A stretch of 37,244 nucleotides of DNA from Hyphomicrobiaceae bacterium (GTDB lineage Bacteria > Pseudomonadota > Alphaproteobacteria > Rhizobiales > HXMU1428-3), in assembly GCA_021775775.1 (NCBI GenBank), contig JAJFHF010000013.1, forward strand, positions 1-37,244. The letters are read 5' to 3'. The notes beneath the pieces are model-generated. The model ran no database searches, was not told where the DNA came from, and saw only the letters and a list, made by a program, of their open reading frames with translations. The translations under genes were made by a program, and so were the position numbers. Shown here piece by piece: positions 17,063 through 26,222 of this stretch; position 1 is the stretch's first letter, and each line of letters begins with the position of its first letter.

Positions 17063-17425
17063 ATGACAAAACGCCTTATAAAGCCAGTAAGAAACGGAAG
17101 AGATGTTTTATACGGTGTTCATAGCAAGAAAGACGGCCGCTATTATTGGGCCTCTCAGGAAGATGGTGAGGCTGTTAAATACACAATCGACATGAAGCAA
17201 TGGATGGATGAAGACGAAACCATCACAGATGTAACAGAAGCTGGCAGTGCCCAAACAGAAAAAGAGCTCACTGATACATCTGTCACATACATGATTAAAA
17301 AGGCTGGCTGCATTGAATCGTTGATTACAACATCAACAGGCGAAACCAAGGTGGTTAACTTACACATTGTAGAGCCGTGCACATATGTAAGAGATAGCTA
17401 CCGTAGTGACGGGTACTGGGGTTAA
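17063..17425 (+). CDS. Late protein, possible fibre-tail adaptor-like
   Basis: 120 residues. N-terminal basic strand region (RLIKPVRNGRDVLYGVHSKKDGRYYWASQ) and a C-terminal part with ITDVTEAGSAQTEKELTDTSVTYMIKKAGCIESLITTSTGETKVVNLHIVEP. The T-x-x-Y-x-I...I-T-T-S-x-G-E-x-x-V-x-x-L-x-I ending is like the beta sandwich of small phage adaptor or head decoration proteins that describe measured sample data (I-T-T-S-x-G-R). Its place just before the terminase genes is unusual for an adaptor. Assignment is tentative. Confidence 0.55.
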   Translation: MTKRLIKPVRNGRDVLYGVHSKKDGRYYWASQEDGEAVKYTIDMKQWMDEDETITDVTEAGSAQTEKELTDTSVTYMIKKAGCIESLITTSTGETKVVNLHIVEPCTYVRDSYRSDGYWG

Positions 17426-17434
17426 GGGGGTATT

Positions 17435-17869
17435 ATGGGGGTACTGAAAAACACAAAGTGGGAGTTGTTCGCCCAAGAAATATTAAAAGGTGAGACAGCG
17501 GACCAAGCTTATGTAAACGCAGGTTATAAAAAGAACCGCAAAAACGCCGCTCGCTTGAAGACAAATGAGGACATCATGGCCAGAATTGATGCCCTAAAGA
17601 GGACAGCGGCTATAAAAGCGGTTGTTGATCGGGCTTGGGTACTAGAGCACTTGAAGGAAAATGCTCTTGTTAGTATGGGAAAAATGAGAGTCAAAGATGA
17701 GAACGGGATCCTTGCTGAAACCAATCATAATCCATCGGCTGCAAATGCAGCTTTAAAACTTCTGGGCCAAGAACTTGAAGGCATGTTTATTGATGTCAAA
17801 AAACAAATTGACGATGACGGCAAGGCTGTTGTCCCAGTGATAAATGTTACCATCGGAACTGAATCTTAA
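17435..17869 (+). CDS. terS: Terminase small subunit
   Basis: 144 residues. KWELFAQEILKGETADQAYVNAGYKKNRKNAARLKTNEDIMARIDALK (8-55) is the classical DNA-binding helix-turn-helix of the terminase_2 family, followed by VLEHLKENALVSMGK and a helical oligomerisation region (NPSAANAALKLLGQELEGMF). It recognises the packaging start site and delivers it to the large subunit. The large subunit starts inside its 3' end (26-base overlap). Ribosome site GGGGGTATT is modest. Confidence 0.9.
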   Translation: MGVLKNTKWELFAQEILKGETADQAYVNAGYKKNRKNAARLKTNEDIMARIDALKRTAAIKAVVDRAWVLEHLKENALVSMGKMRVKDENGILAETNHNPSAANAALKLLGQELEGMFIDVKKQIDDDGKAVVPVINVTIGTES

Positions 17870-19298
17870 TCTTCACCCCAAGCAGGGTGAGGCTTTCTTA
17901 TCTAAAGCCACTGAGATTTTGTATGGCGGTGCAGCTGGTGGTGGAAAATCTCATTTAATGCGTGTAGCGGCTATTATTTGGGCATCACAAATACCAGGGC
18001 TGCAAATTTATTTATTCCGTCGCATTAAAGAGGATTTGGTCAAAAACCACATTGAGGGGCCCAAGGGTCTTAGGACGCTGCTAGCAGGCTGGGAGCGTGA
18101 GGGCTTTGTTACCATCGTAGAAGATGAAATAAGGTTCTGGAACGGCTCTAAAATCTATTTATGCCACTGTAAGGATGCGAAGCACCGGTTTAAATATCAA
18201 GGTGCTGAAATCCATGTTCTGTTGATTGATGAGCTTACCCATTTTCCTGAAGAAGTTTACCGCTACCTAAGAGGGCGGTGTCGGATGGTCGGGCTTAAAG
18301 TGCCAAAGCAGTATGTGGGGCAATTCCCTTGCATCATCGCATCGAGCAATCCAGGTGGCACGGGTCATCTTTGGGTTAAGAATACGTTCATTGATTTCGC
18401 TAGGCGTATGGAGATTGTGAGGACTGAGAAAGGTGAGGGAGGGATGCTTCGTCAATATATCCCTGCGAAGGTAGATGACAACCCATCCTTAATGAAAGAC
18501 GATCCTGAATATATCAGTAAATTACAGGGCCTTGGTAAAGATGAGCTTGTCGCCGCCATGCTTGAGGGAGATTGGAATCAAGTCGAAGGCGCTTTCTTTA
18601 ACGAGTTTTCACGTGACAAACATGTGATAGAGCCATTTGCCATACCTCAAGAGTGGACCAAATTTAGATCATTTGATTGGGGCAGTGCCAAGCCATTTTC
18701 TTGTGGCTGGTGGGCTGTTGTATCAGATAACTATAGAACAAAATGTGGCAAAACAATACCGCGCGGGGCTTTGATTAGATACCGCGAATATTACGGCTGT
18801 GTGAAGGGGAAGCCTGACACTGGGCTTAAGATGAAAAGCTTTAAGGTTGCAGAGAAAATCAAAGCGAAGGATGACGGCGACAAGATAGCTTACGGAGTTG
18901 CTGACCCTGCGATATTTGCAGTGACCGACGGGCCATCAATCGCGGAAAAAATGCGTAAGGCAAAAATATTCTGGCGCAAAGCTGACAATAAGCGGATTAG
19001 CAGGAGCGGCGTGCAAGGTGGCTGGGATCAAATTAGGGACCGGCTTGGGGGGGAGGGTGATAACCCAATGATTTATTGGTTTAGCACTTGCTTAGATTCA
19101 ATCCGGACCATGCCAGCGCTACAGCATGATCCGGTACGACCTGAAGACTTAGACACAAAATCAGAAGATCATATAGCAGATGAGACACGCTATGCCTGCA
19201 TGAGCAGGCCTTACATTGCATCAAGATCTAGCGATAAGCCAATACGGGATGATTATTATTCAAATGAGGATCAAGGAAATTCATGGATGACAGCTTAA
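17844..19298 (+). CDS. terL: Terminase large subunit (headful packaging motor)
   Basis: 484 residues. ATPase: Walker A GAAGGGKS (29-36), arginine/adenine region YLFRRIKEDL, Walker B HVLLIDEL with DE at 129-130, coupling motif IIASSNPGG (about 163-171). RuvC-like nuclease: FRSFDWGSAKPFS with its catalytic D, YGVADPAIFA, and a C-terminal ADETRYACM. All key acidic residues are present, so it should be active. P22-like late gene order implies headful packaging. Overlaps the portal gene by 16 bases. Confidence 0.95.
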   Translation: MLPSELNLNLHPKQGEAFLSKATEILYGGAAGGGKSHLMRVAAIIWASQIPGLQIYLFRRIKEDLVKNHIEGPKGLRTLLAGWEREGFVTIVEDEIRFWNGSKIYLCHCKDAKHRFKYQGAEIHVLLIDELTHFPEEVYRYLRGRCRMVGLKVPKQYVGQFPCIIASSNPGGTGHLWVKNTFIDFARRMEIVRTEKGEGGMLRQYIPAKVDDNPSLMKDDPEYISKLQGLGKDELVAAMLEGDWNQVEGAFFNEFSRDKHVIEPFAIPQEWTKFRSFDWGSAKPFSCGWWAVVSDNYRTKCGKTIPRGALIRYREYYGCVKGKPDTGLKMKSFKVAEKIKAKDDGDKIAYGVADPAIFAVTDGPSIAEKMRKAKIFWRKADNKRISRSGVQGGWDQIRDRLGGEGDNPMIYWFSTCLDSIRTMPALQHDPVRPEDLDTKSEDHIADETRYACMSRPYIASRSSDKPIRDDYYSNEDQGNSWMTA

Positions 19299-21193
19299 AC
19301 GCTCAATCACCCCAAGACGGGGAGGCTAAGCCTAATACATTTCTTGATGGTGAAAAACTAACAAAAATGTTCAAGGCCTATGGGAGCGCAAAAGAAGAGG
19401 AGATTAGTCTTGCGCGGCGTTGTTGGGATTTTTACCATGGCTATCAGTGGAGCTCTGAAGAGCAGGAAATTTTAAGAAAGCGCCAGCAACCTGATACGTA
19501 TTACAACCAAATCAGATTGAAAGTTAACGCATTTGTTGGTTTGCAAGAAAATATGCGGCGCGATCCAAAAGCATTTGCACGCACTCCTAAGCCTAATAGC
19601 CAAAAATTGGCGGAGGGCGCAACTAAAATATTGAGGTTCATCACTGACAACAATAATTTTGCGAATATTGAGGCCCGCGTTACGCTACGTGGCATTGTTG
19701 GGGGGTATGATGGTATTGAGTTTGATATAGAACCTGACGGCGATCAAAGTGAGATTGTCATCTCTCCTATTTCTAAAAACACCTTCTTTTATGATCCACG
19801 CTCTGAAGAGCAAGATTTCTCTGATGCTAAATCTATGGGCACAGCTAAGTGGGTGGATATTGAAGATGTAAAAGCCCTCTTCCCTCATAAGACTGACTTC
19901 ATTGATGAGATAGTAAGCGCAGCGGAAACTAACGATTATTCTTCTTTTGAAAAGGAGCAGGATAAAAAGGATACATGGGTTGAGTTTGGGAAAAAACGTA
20001 TGTGGATTGTTGAGCATTGGTATTTAAACAAAGGCCAGTGGCATTGCGCACACCACTGCGGAATTTACGTCATTAATGAGCAGATAAGTCCCTTTGTCGA
20101 CGACAAGGGCAAGACCATGCATCGCTATGAGCTTTGGACCCCCTTGATGGACGAAGCGGGCATGAGGTACGGCGCTGTTAAAGACATGATTCCGATCCAA
20201 AGCGCTATAAACAAGCGCCACTCCAGCGCCCTGCATAACATGTCGAAAAAGACAATTGTATATGAAGAAGGGTCTGTTGAAGACATCCAGGAGGCAAGGC
20301 GGCAACTTCACAAAGCTGATGGTGTGGTTGAGGTCAATCCTGGCGGTATGCGTTTTGAGATCATCTCAAATGATAGCGAGGCATCAGGACAGCTAAGTTT
20401 ATTACAACATGACTTGGCTCAGATGAATGAGATGGGGCCTAACAACGCTTTAACAGGGCGTGGCACGGAGAGCCAATCTGGTATTGCCATCCAAGAGCAA
20501 AAACACTCAGGCGTTACAGAGCAAAGCCCTCAACTGCAAGAATTGCGCAATTGGAAAATTAGAGGCTACCGCAAAATGTGGAACCTTGCCCGTCAGTTTT
20601 GGACAACAGAACGTTATATTCGTGTAGCGGAGGACGGTGGTACAGCGCAGTTCTTAGGATTAAACCAAATCGGGATTGATGAGCAAACAGGAAAGTTTGC
20701 GGTACAAAACAAGGTCGAAGACATGGATGTCGAAATCATCTTGGATGAAGGTCCTGATACAGTGACAGTCCAGCAAGAAGATTTCAGAACTTTATTAGAA
20801 GTGGCCCCGTTCTTAAAGCAAAATGGGCAGCCATTACCGCCAGAAGTTATTTTTGAGGCAACTCCTTTGAGCTCCAAAGACAAGATCATGCAAAAGCTGC
20901 AAGAGAGCGAAGCTAAGACCCAGCAAATGCAGCAGCATCAAATGCAGCAAGAGCAACGCAAGCAATCACTGTTAGAGCAAGAGTTCCAGCTCAAGTTGGC
21001 TGAGATCCAAGCAGGCATTCAAGAAACAGTTAGTAAAACAGGATTAAACAATGCCAAGGCACTCAAAGAGGCCCAGGCGGCTGATGTTTTAGATGAACAG
21101 GACAGAGTGGACTTGATCCCCCTTGACCCTTACCAGGGCCGCGACCAAGGAATTGTCTACCCTGATCAGATCCCACAGGAATTTGTTCAATAA
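19283..21193 (+). CDS. P22-like portal protein
   Basis: 636 residues. FYHGYQWSSEEQEILRKRQQ (about 50-69) then YYNQIRLKVNAFVGLQENMRRDPKAFARTP is the N-terminal signature of P22-type portal proteins. The middle holds the wing (YDGIEFDI...FFYDPRSEEQDFSDAKSMG) and the stem/clip (MIPIQSAINKRHSSALHNMSKK, then TGRGTESQSGIAIQEQ). The C terminus has a long glutamine-rich helix (about 535-580), equal in place to the P22 barrel. It forms the dodecameric DNA gate at the head vertex. Confidence 0.93.
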   Translation: MDDSLNAQSPQDGEAKPNTFLDGEKLTKMFKAYGSAKEEEISLARRCWDFYHGYQWSSEEQEILRKRQQPDTYYNQIRLKVNAFVGLQENMRRDPKAFARTPKPNSQKLAEGATKILRFITDNNNFANIEARVTLRGIVGGYDGIEFDIEPDGDQSEIVISPISKNTFFYDPRSEEQDFSDAKSMGTAKWVDIEDVKALFPHKTDFIDEIVSAAETNDYSSFEKEQDKKDTWVEFGKKRMWIVEHWYLNKGQWHCAHHCGIYVINEQISPFVDDKGKTMHRYELWTPLMDEAGMRYGAVKDMIPIQSAINKRHSSALHNMSKKTIVYEEGSVEDIQEARRQLHKADGVVEVNPGGMRFEIISNDSEASGQLSLLQHDLAQMNEMGPNNALTGRGTESQSGIAIQEQKHSGVTEQSPQLQELRNWKIRGYRKMWNLARQFWTTERYIRVAEDGGTAQFLGLNQIGIDEQTGKFAVQNKVEDMDVEIILDEGPDTVTVQQEDFRTLLEVAPFLKQNGQPLPPEVIFEATPLSSKDKIMQKLQESEAKTQQMQQHQMQQEQRKQSLLEQEFQLKLAEIQAGIQETVSKTGLNNAKALKEAQAADVLDEQDRVDLIPLDPYQGRDQGIVYPDQIPQEFVQ

Positions 21194-21216
21194 CCAATTT
21201 GTAAATGTTGAGTACC

Positions 21217-21243
21217 AACCCGCTTTTTTAGGCGGGTTTTTTG
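21217..21243 (+). terminator. Intrinsic terminator between portal and scaffold genes
   Basis: AACCCGC (21217-21223) pairs with GCGGGTT (21232-21238), loop TTTTTTAG, then six T. The stem arms are identical to those of the terminator at 17022. The following 130 bases to the scaffold gene hold no clear gene, only a ten-codon frame at 21364. Confidence 0.85.
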
Positions 21244-21373
21244 TTGCCTGCGCGCAGGGCAGAAAACAGCGCGTTTCGTTTGCTCTTAACGACAAAGGGG
21301 CACTTCGGCATCGCCAGCCGTAACCAGGCGCTTCGTGACCAGCAACGATAAGCGGAAAAAAGGATGAAAGCTT

Positions 21374-22246
21374 ATGACCACCGAAAACGAACCTAACATT
21401 GATAGCATTTTTGATGATGAATTTGAGACTGAAGACGCAGGCGTTAATGCAGCGGATGAGGCTCAAGGCGAGACTACTAAAGAGGTGGTGGAGCCACAAC
21501 CTGAGCCAGAAGGAGACGTCTCTCAAAACGAGACCGAAACGGAAGGTGAGGGGCAACCTGATCAAGATGCCGAAGGTAAAGCTTCGCACATGGTGCCTAT
21601 AGCAGAAATCCAAAAGACGCGGGAGCAGCGTAACGAGTACAAAGCCCAGGTCGAAACGGCTCAAGCTGAATTAAATAATGTTCAGCAATACACCGCGAAA
21701 CTTGAGCAAGAGCACCGCAATTTACTTAACTATTTGGAACAGCAGAACAAGCAGACCAATCAGCAACCTGTTGCGCCTGATCCTTTAGAGGACCCTCAAG
21801 GTTATGAGAGCCATATATTGGGCCAGGCACAACAGGCTTTAAACCCCATCCAAGAACAAATAGCCGAAATTAAGCTTGGGCAATCGCATTCCAATGCAGT
21901 CGCCACTTATGGCAACGACGTTGTGAATGCGGCTGTTCAAGCGGCTGATGCGGCTGGGGTTGGGCAACAGCTCAGGGTTAATTCTCAAAACCCATATGCC
22001 GAAGCCGTGGCTTGGTATCAGACCCAACAATTACGACAAGAAGTCGGGAATGATCCAGCCGCTTACAAAGCCCAGGTCATGAAGGAAGCCCGCGAGCAAG
22101 CGCTCGAAGAGCTGAAAGCTGAACAGTCTCAAGGAAACGCAAATCCAAAGATTCCGCCCTCTATCCGCAACGTTACGGACGCTGGTAACGGACAGGCTCA
22201 AGTCCTGTCGGATGAGGACCATTTTAATAAACTCTTTGATGACTAA
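21374..22246 (+). CDS. Scaffolding protein
   Basis: 290 residues, highly charged: acidic, glutamate/glutamine-rich N terminus (residues 1-75), a coiled coil EIQKTREQRNEYKAQVETAQAELNNVQQYTAKLEQEH (78-114), Q-rich middle, then a helical C terminus ending in IRNVTDAGNGQAQVLSDEDHFNKLFDD. This composition and its place between portal and coat genes identify a P22-type internal scaffold that directs shell assembly and leaves before DNA packaging. The ATG at 21374 has AAGGA eight bases upstream. Confidence 0.88.
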   Translation: MTTENEPNIDSIFDDEFETEDAGVNAADEAQGETTKEVVEPQPEPEGDVSQNETETEGEGQPDQDAEGKASHMVPIAEIQKTREQRNEYKAQVETAQAELNNVQQYTAKLEQEHRNLLNYLEQQNKQTNQQPVAPDPLEDPQGYESHILGQAQQALNPIQEQIAEIKLGQSHSNAVATYGNDVVNAAVQAADAAGVGQQLRVNSQNPYAEAVAWYQTQQLRQEVGNDPAAYKAQVMKEAREQALEELKAEQSQGNANPKIPPSIRNVTDAGNGQAQVLSDEDHFNKLFDD

Positions 22247-22257
22247 GGACAAACACA

Positions 22258-23364
22258 ATGACAATGACAACCACCCCCCCAGAAATGAAAAAACAAGATT
22301 GGGAACAATCGTTCCATGAAGAATATGTACGCGAAAGCGGATATAAATCTTTCATGGGTAAATCGCCCATGTCTGTGATCCAGGTGAAGGCAGAAAATAA
22401 AATTCCAGGCGAATCTTTAACTCTCTCGTTGTCTTCACGGCTAACAGGTGCTGGTGTGAGCGGCGTAAATAATGATCTGGTTGGTTCTGAGGAACCTTTA
22501 GGTCTTTTCACTCACAAAATCCCCGTGCAAGAACGTATTCACGGTGTTCTGCTTTCTAAATCTGAGGCCCGTGCATCAGCTGCGGACCAACGAGCAATTG
22601 TAAAGCCATTGCTTAAAGATTGGGAGATTGACCAAACTCGCAACGATATTTCAGATGCTATGTTAATGGCGCAAAGCAACAAGACATTGGTTGCGCCGCT
22701 AAACACACTGCATAATGCAGAAGCTTCAGTAGCAGAGAAAAACAGCTGGATTACTGATAATGAAAACCGTGTTTTGTTTGGTGCTTCTAAAAGCAATCTG
22801 GTGTCTGGTGACTTCGCAGCTTCATTGGCAACCGTTGACGCGGCCGGTGATAAGTTTACCGGCGCACGTCTCTCTCTGATGAAGCGCATTGCCAAGACAA
22901 CCTCACCTCACATCCGCCCAATTCGGATACAGGGCAAGGGCCGTGAGTATTTTGTGGCATTCACAGACACGCGCGCTTTCCGTGATTTAAAGGAAGATTT
23001 GCGCACTGTGAATTCAGATGCCCGTGAGCGTAATGTCAACTCAAATCCTATTTTCCAAGATGGTGAGTTGATTTATGACGGTGTCATTGTTTGTGAGATT
23101 CCTGAATTGCCTGTTTTTGCAGGCGCAGGTGCCTCAGCTATTGACGTGTCTCCAGCGCTTCTTTGTGGTGCTCAAGCCATCGCGATGGGGTGGGGCCAGC
23201 GTCCGCAATACAAAAAACGGTTAGAAGATGACTACGGTCGCCGTATTGGTCGTGCGATTGAGGAATATATCGGGATAAACAAGATCCAGCGCTTCAAAGC
23301 AGGTGACCCTTTAATTGACCATGGCATGGTCTCAGGCTTCTTTGCCGGTGTAGAAGACGCTTAA
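22258..23364 (+). CDS. Major capsid protein (N4-gp56/DUF4043 type)
   Basis: 368 residues. SFMGKSPMSVIQVKAE near residue 31 and the block GESLTLSLSSRLTGAGVSG, then PLGLFTHKIPVQERIHGVLLSKSEARASA, match the N4-gp56/DUF4043 coat proteins (HK97 fold). Later IRPIRIQGKGREYFVAFTDTRAFRDLKED and IGRAIEEYIGINKIQRF are further shared blocks. It builds the icosahedral head over the scaffold encoded just upstream. Confidence 0.88.
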   Translation: MTMTTTPPEMKKQDWEQSFHEEYVRESGYKSFMGKSPMSVIQVKAENKIPGESLTLSLSSRLTGAGVSGVNNDLVGSEEPLGLFTHKIPVQERIHGVLLSKSEARASAADQRAIVKPLLKDWEIDQTRNDISDAMLMAQSNKTLVAPLNTLHNAEASVAEKNSWITDNENRVLFGASKSNLVSGDFAASLATVDAAGDKFTGARLSLMKRIAKTTSPHIRPIRIQGKGREYFVAFTDTRAFRDLKEDLRTVNSDARERNVNSNPIFQDGELIYDGVIVCEIPELPVFAGAGASAIDVSPALLCGAQAIAMGWGQRPQYKKRLEDDYGRRIGRAIEEYIGINKIQRFKAGDPLIDHGMVSGFFAGVEDA

Positions 23365-23390
23365 TTTTTACTTAAAACAGCAAACACAAC

Positions 23391-23420
23391 AACCCAAGGC
23401 GATTGATTTTGCCTTGGGTT
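23391..23420 (+). terminator. Hairpin after coat gene
   Basis: AACCCAAGGC (23391-23400) is a perfect complement of GCCTTGGGTT (23411-23420) with a ten-base loop. The following TATTATT is a poor T-run, so it may act as a weak terminator, an RNA-stability stem protecting coat mRNA, or both. Confidence 0.65.
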
Positions 23421-23447
23421 TATTATTCAAACAAAAGGATTATCACT

Positions 23448-23648
23448 GTGAAAATTACATATGCGGGAGATGCACAAGAGGTTAAAACTCAAGGCATTAC
23501 CTTCCCAAAAGACAAGGCTGTCGATGTCGATGATGAGCAGATTATTGCCCGTCTTTCCAACAACAAGTATTTCAAGGTTGAAGAGGCGAAAAAAGCGCCA
23601 ACCGCCAAAAAAGCCAAAGAGACTAAACAGGTAAAAAATGAAGACTAA
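23448..23648 (+). CDS. Small head protein, unknown role
   Basis: 66 residues from GTG 23448, preceded by AAAAGGA at good spacing; the longer frame runs into the hairpin and was rejected. MKITYAGDAQEVKTQGITFPKDKAVDVDDEQIIARLSNNKYFKVEE is followed by a lysine/alanine-rich tail. Short proteins with this F-x-K-x-x-x-V-x-V-D-D/S-E...K-L-x-x-N-x-x-F-x-V pattern occur between coat and completion genes in many phages. Function unproven. Confidence 0.7.
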   Translation: MKITYAGDAQEVKTQGITFPKDKAVDVDDEQIIARLSNNKYFKVEEAKKAPTAKKAKETKQVKNED

Positions 23649-23979
23649 AACCAAGCACGATCTCGTGACGCGGGTTTTAAGAATTGTTCTTGGCGTTATC
23701 GACTCTTCTGAGGTGCCTGGAGCTGAAGACCAGCGCGATGCTCTAGACCTCTATGGATCCCTTTATGAAGAGCTTGCGCATAAGGGCATCTCCTATTGGG
23801 CAGAGGATGAAATTCCAGTCGCCATAATTGATCCTCTAGCAACTATTATCGGTATGCGGCTCGCCCCGTCCTTTGGAAAAGTTAGGGATATTGGGCAGGA
23901 AGAATATGCCCTAAAAAAGCTGAGACAGCATACGTCAAAAGCCTATGAAGACAGACCTGTTATTGTGGACTTTATGTAA
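23638..23979 (+). CDS. Head completion protein (gp4-like)
   Basis: 113 residues. HDLVTRVLRIVLGVIDSSEVPGAEDQRDALDLYGSLYEELAHKGISYW is typical of the N-terminal helices of P22 gp4-like head-completion proteins of alphaproteobacterial phages, followed by IPVAIIDPLATIIGMRLAPSFG. It is shorter than P22 gp4. It would sit under the portal as a tail-accessory ring. Position between coat and gp10 genes fits P22 order. Start overlaps the previous gene by 11 bases. Confidence 0.75.
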   Translation: MKTKTKHDLVTRVLRIVLGVIDSSEVPGAEDQRDALDLYGSLYEELAHKGISYWAEDEIPVAIIDPLATIIGMRLAPSFGKVRDIGQEEYALKKLRQHTSKAYEDRPVIVDFM

Positions 23980-25371
23980 ATGCCACTTGTCCCTATTGCC
24001 TTCCCAAAGAAATCAAATCCGGCGAGATACAAAGCACATGGTGCAGCCAGGCTATTAAATGCTTATGTTGAGGAAGTTGGAGAGGAAGGTAAAAAGCCGC
24101 TTAGCCTCTATTGCTCAGATGGTTTGAAAGTATTTGCTGATACGGGGTCTAAGCTGCCGTGTCGTGGGGCTATAGCTTTTGATCATGAAGCTTTTATCGT
24201 TGTTGGTTATCACCTTTATCGTTTAACGCCATCTGGTAAGACTTTTAAAATTGGTACGATTGCAGGCAAAGGTCCTATCTCCATAGACCACAACCAGCAT
24301 AGGCCTACCCAAATAGCCATCGTTAGTGAAGACGGTGGTAATTATGTGCTGGAAGGTGGAAAGCTTACAAGTAATCCTGACAAGGATCTAATTAAACCTA
24401 ATTCTGTGGCGTTTCTGAACCAGTATCTGGTCTATTTCCATAGAGACGGTCGCATTACATCGACTGCAATAAGTGACGCAACAGATATCAACGCTTTAGA
24501 TTATGACAGCGCTGAGTACAGTTCAGACCGTACCTTAAAAGGCGTTGCGAAGGGATCTGAGTTATGGGTCTTTGGTGAAAAAACCATTGAAATTTGGCAG
24601 CCGGCTGGTGGAGAGGGGCTTCCATTCTTACGCCAGGACGCAATTGAAATTGGCACACTCTCAGGTGCTTCAGTTCAGACATATGATGGCATTGCGTTTT
24701 GGGTTGCAGATGATCGCACAGTCAGGGCGGCAAAGGGCTATGATGCCCAAAAAATATCAACTCATGCCGTAGATCGAGATTTAGCCAAAGTTAAAGATCC
24801 AGAGACGATCACCTCCATGGTGTGGAATTCCGTTGGTCATACATTCTATTCTATCACCAGTGATGAATTTACCTGGGTGTATGATTTAACAACAGGTCTT
24901 TGGCATGAGCGTCAATCTCATGAACGTAAGAATTGGCGCTGCGGGGTAGCCTTCGAGTTTCGTGGCAAGAAGCTTTTTGGTGATAACAAAACAGGGATTA
25001 TTTACGAACAAGACGTTGAAGTTTTCACAGAAGGCGAAGCCCCTTTGCCATGGAAAGCGTTGCTTTCCATTACTCACGCAACGCCAAATAGATTGATCAT
25101 GAATGAACTGCTCATTGATGCTGTCACAGGGATGACCGAAAGCAATCAAGAAGCTTTCATTAATGTCCGTGTTTCAAGAGATAACGCCCATACCTGGTTT
25201 GCAAATAGACAGCTGAGCTTGGGCGCAGTGGGCGAGTACTCAAAACGTCTAAAGGCCAACAGATTTGGGGCTTCAAAAAAAGATGGGTTCGTTATTGAGC
25301 TTTCATCTTCAGACGAAACGGTTCGAGCTATATCCGGAATATATGCTGATATTGAAAAGATAGGAATTTAA
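23980..25371 (+). CDS. Packaged DNA stabilisation protein gp10-like
   Basis: 463 residues, beta-rich throughout. Blocks such as LVPIAFPKKSNPARYKAHGAARLLNAYVE, VYFHRDGRITSTAISDATDINALDY, LWVFGEKTIEIWQPAGGEGLPF, WVADDRTVRAAKGYDAQKISTHAVDR and TFYSITSDEFTWVYDLTTGLWHER are those of P22_gp10 (hub with beta-propeller). It plugs the portal channel and holds the tail machine. ATG directly follows the previous stop. Confidence 0.93.
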   Translation: MPLVPIAFPKKSNPARYKAHGAARLLNAYVEEVGEEGKKPLSLYCSDGLKVFADTGSKLPCRGAIAFDHEAFIVVGYHLYRLTPSGKTFKIGTIAGKGPISIDHNQHRPTQIAIVSEDGGNYVLEGGKLTSNPDKDLIKPNSVAFLNQYLVYFHRDGRITSTAISDATDINALDYDSAEYSSDRTLKGVAKGSELWVFGEKTIEIWQPAGGEGLPFLRQDAIEIGTLSGASVQTYDGIAFWVADDRTVRAAKGYDAQKISTHAVDRDLAKVKDPETITSMVWNSVGHTFYSITSDEFTWVYDLTTGLWHERQSHERKNWRCGVAFEFRGKKLFGDNKTGIIYEQDVEVFTEGEAPLPWKALLSITHATPNRLIMNELLIDAVTGMTESNQEAFINVRVSRDNAHTWFANRQLSLGAVGEYSKRLKANRFGASKKDGFVIELSSSDETVRAISGIYADIEKIGI

Positions 25372-25373
25372 TT

Positions 25374-26219
25374 ATGGCATTTTTTGACGCGGCCCTTGGC
25401 CTTGGGGGAACTGCCCTTGGTGGGTATTTTGCCTCTAGAGAAAACAGAAAAGCACGCAAAGGCCTTGCAAGAGCAGGGCGAGCCGCTGAAGGAGATTTGC
25501 GTGCAGGTTATGATGATGCCCTTGGATTCTTAGATCAAGGACACGGGGATGCATCTAAGTACCTCACGCCTTACGTCGATTCTGGTCAAGCTGGGCAGAA
25601 ACTTTATCACGATGCTTTAGGGATAAATGGCGGCGAAGCCCAAAAATCCTATCACGATGACTTCCAAGATGATCCAGGGTTTCAAGATGGGGTAGATTAT
25701 TCTCTAAACCAGGTTGAGCGTTCGTTCGCAAACAGAGGCGGCGTGAACTCAGGGCGAGCCATGATTGCCTTAGCCGATAATGCTAGAAAAGCAAAATATG
25801 GGGCTTATCAAGATCGTTTATCTCATTTGCGCGGGGTAGGCGAGCTGGGGTTTAACGCCTCACGCGGCCTTGCTGATTTGGCATATAATACAGGAACCAA
25901 CAAGGCTTCATATCGCACAAATTTGGCCAGTGCACTGGCCAGTAATGCAATATCGGGGGCGGGTGGGCAAGCCCAAGCCCATTCTAATAATGCGAATATT
26001 ATTGGAAACACGTTATCTGGTCTTGGTTATCAGTTCGGAAGATTTAACGGGGAAACTAGTGGGCAGCAAGAGGCACAGTATAACCCGATTAATGAGTTGA
26101 GGGATGTTGGTAGTTACCTTCCTTCGTTTGGGCAGGAGCTTCAGGGGAGGCAAAGTCAGCAACGCGGCTTAAAGCGCCAGCCAAGCGCAAACGATCTCAC
26201 ATATTACCTGCAAGGATAA
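25374..26219 (+). CDS. DNA ejection protein (small internal virion protein)
   Basis: 281 residues, rich in glycine, alanine and asparagine. An N-terminal glycine-rich hydrophobic segment (AALGLGGTALGGYFAS) and the conserved FQDDPGFQDGVDYSLNQVERSFANRGGVNSG (about 97-127) with YGAYQDRLSHLRGVGELG are shared by P22 gp7/gp20-type ejection proteins. These are released through the tail to form a channel for DNA. First of four likely ejection genes. Confidence 0.83.
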   Translation: MAFFDAALGLGGTALGGYFASRENRKARKGLARAGRAAEGDLRAGYDDALGFLDQGHGDASKYLTPYVDSGQAGQKLYHDALGINGGEAQKSYHDDFQDDPGFQDGVDYSLNQVERSFANRGGVNSGRAMIALADNARKAKYGAYQDRLSHLRGVGELGFNASRGLADLAYNTGTNKASYRTNLASALASNAISGAGGQAQAHSNNANIIGNTLSGLGYQFGRFNGETSGQQEAQYNPINELRDVGSYLPSFGQELQGRQSQQRGLKRQPSANDLTYYLQG

Positions 26220-26222
26220 GCC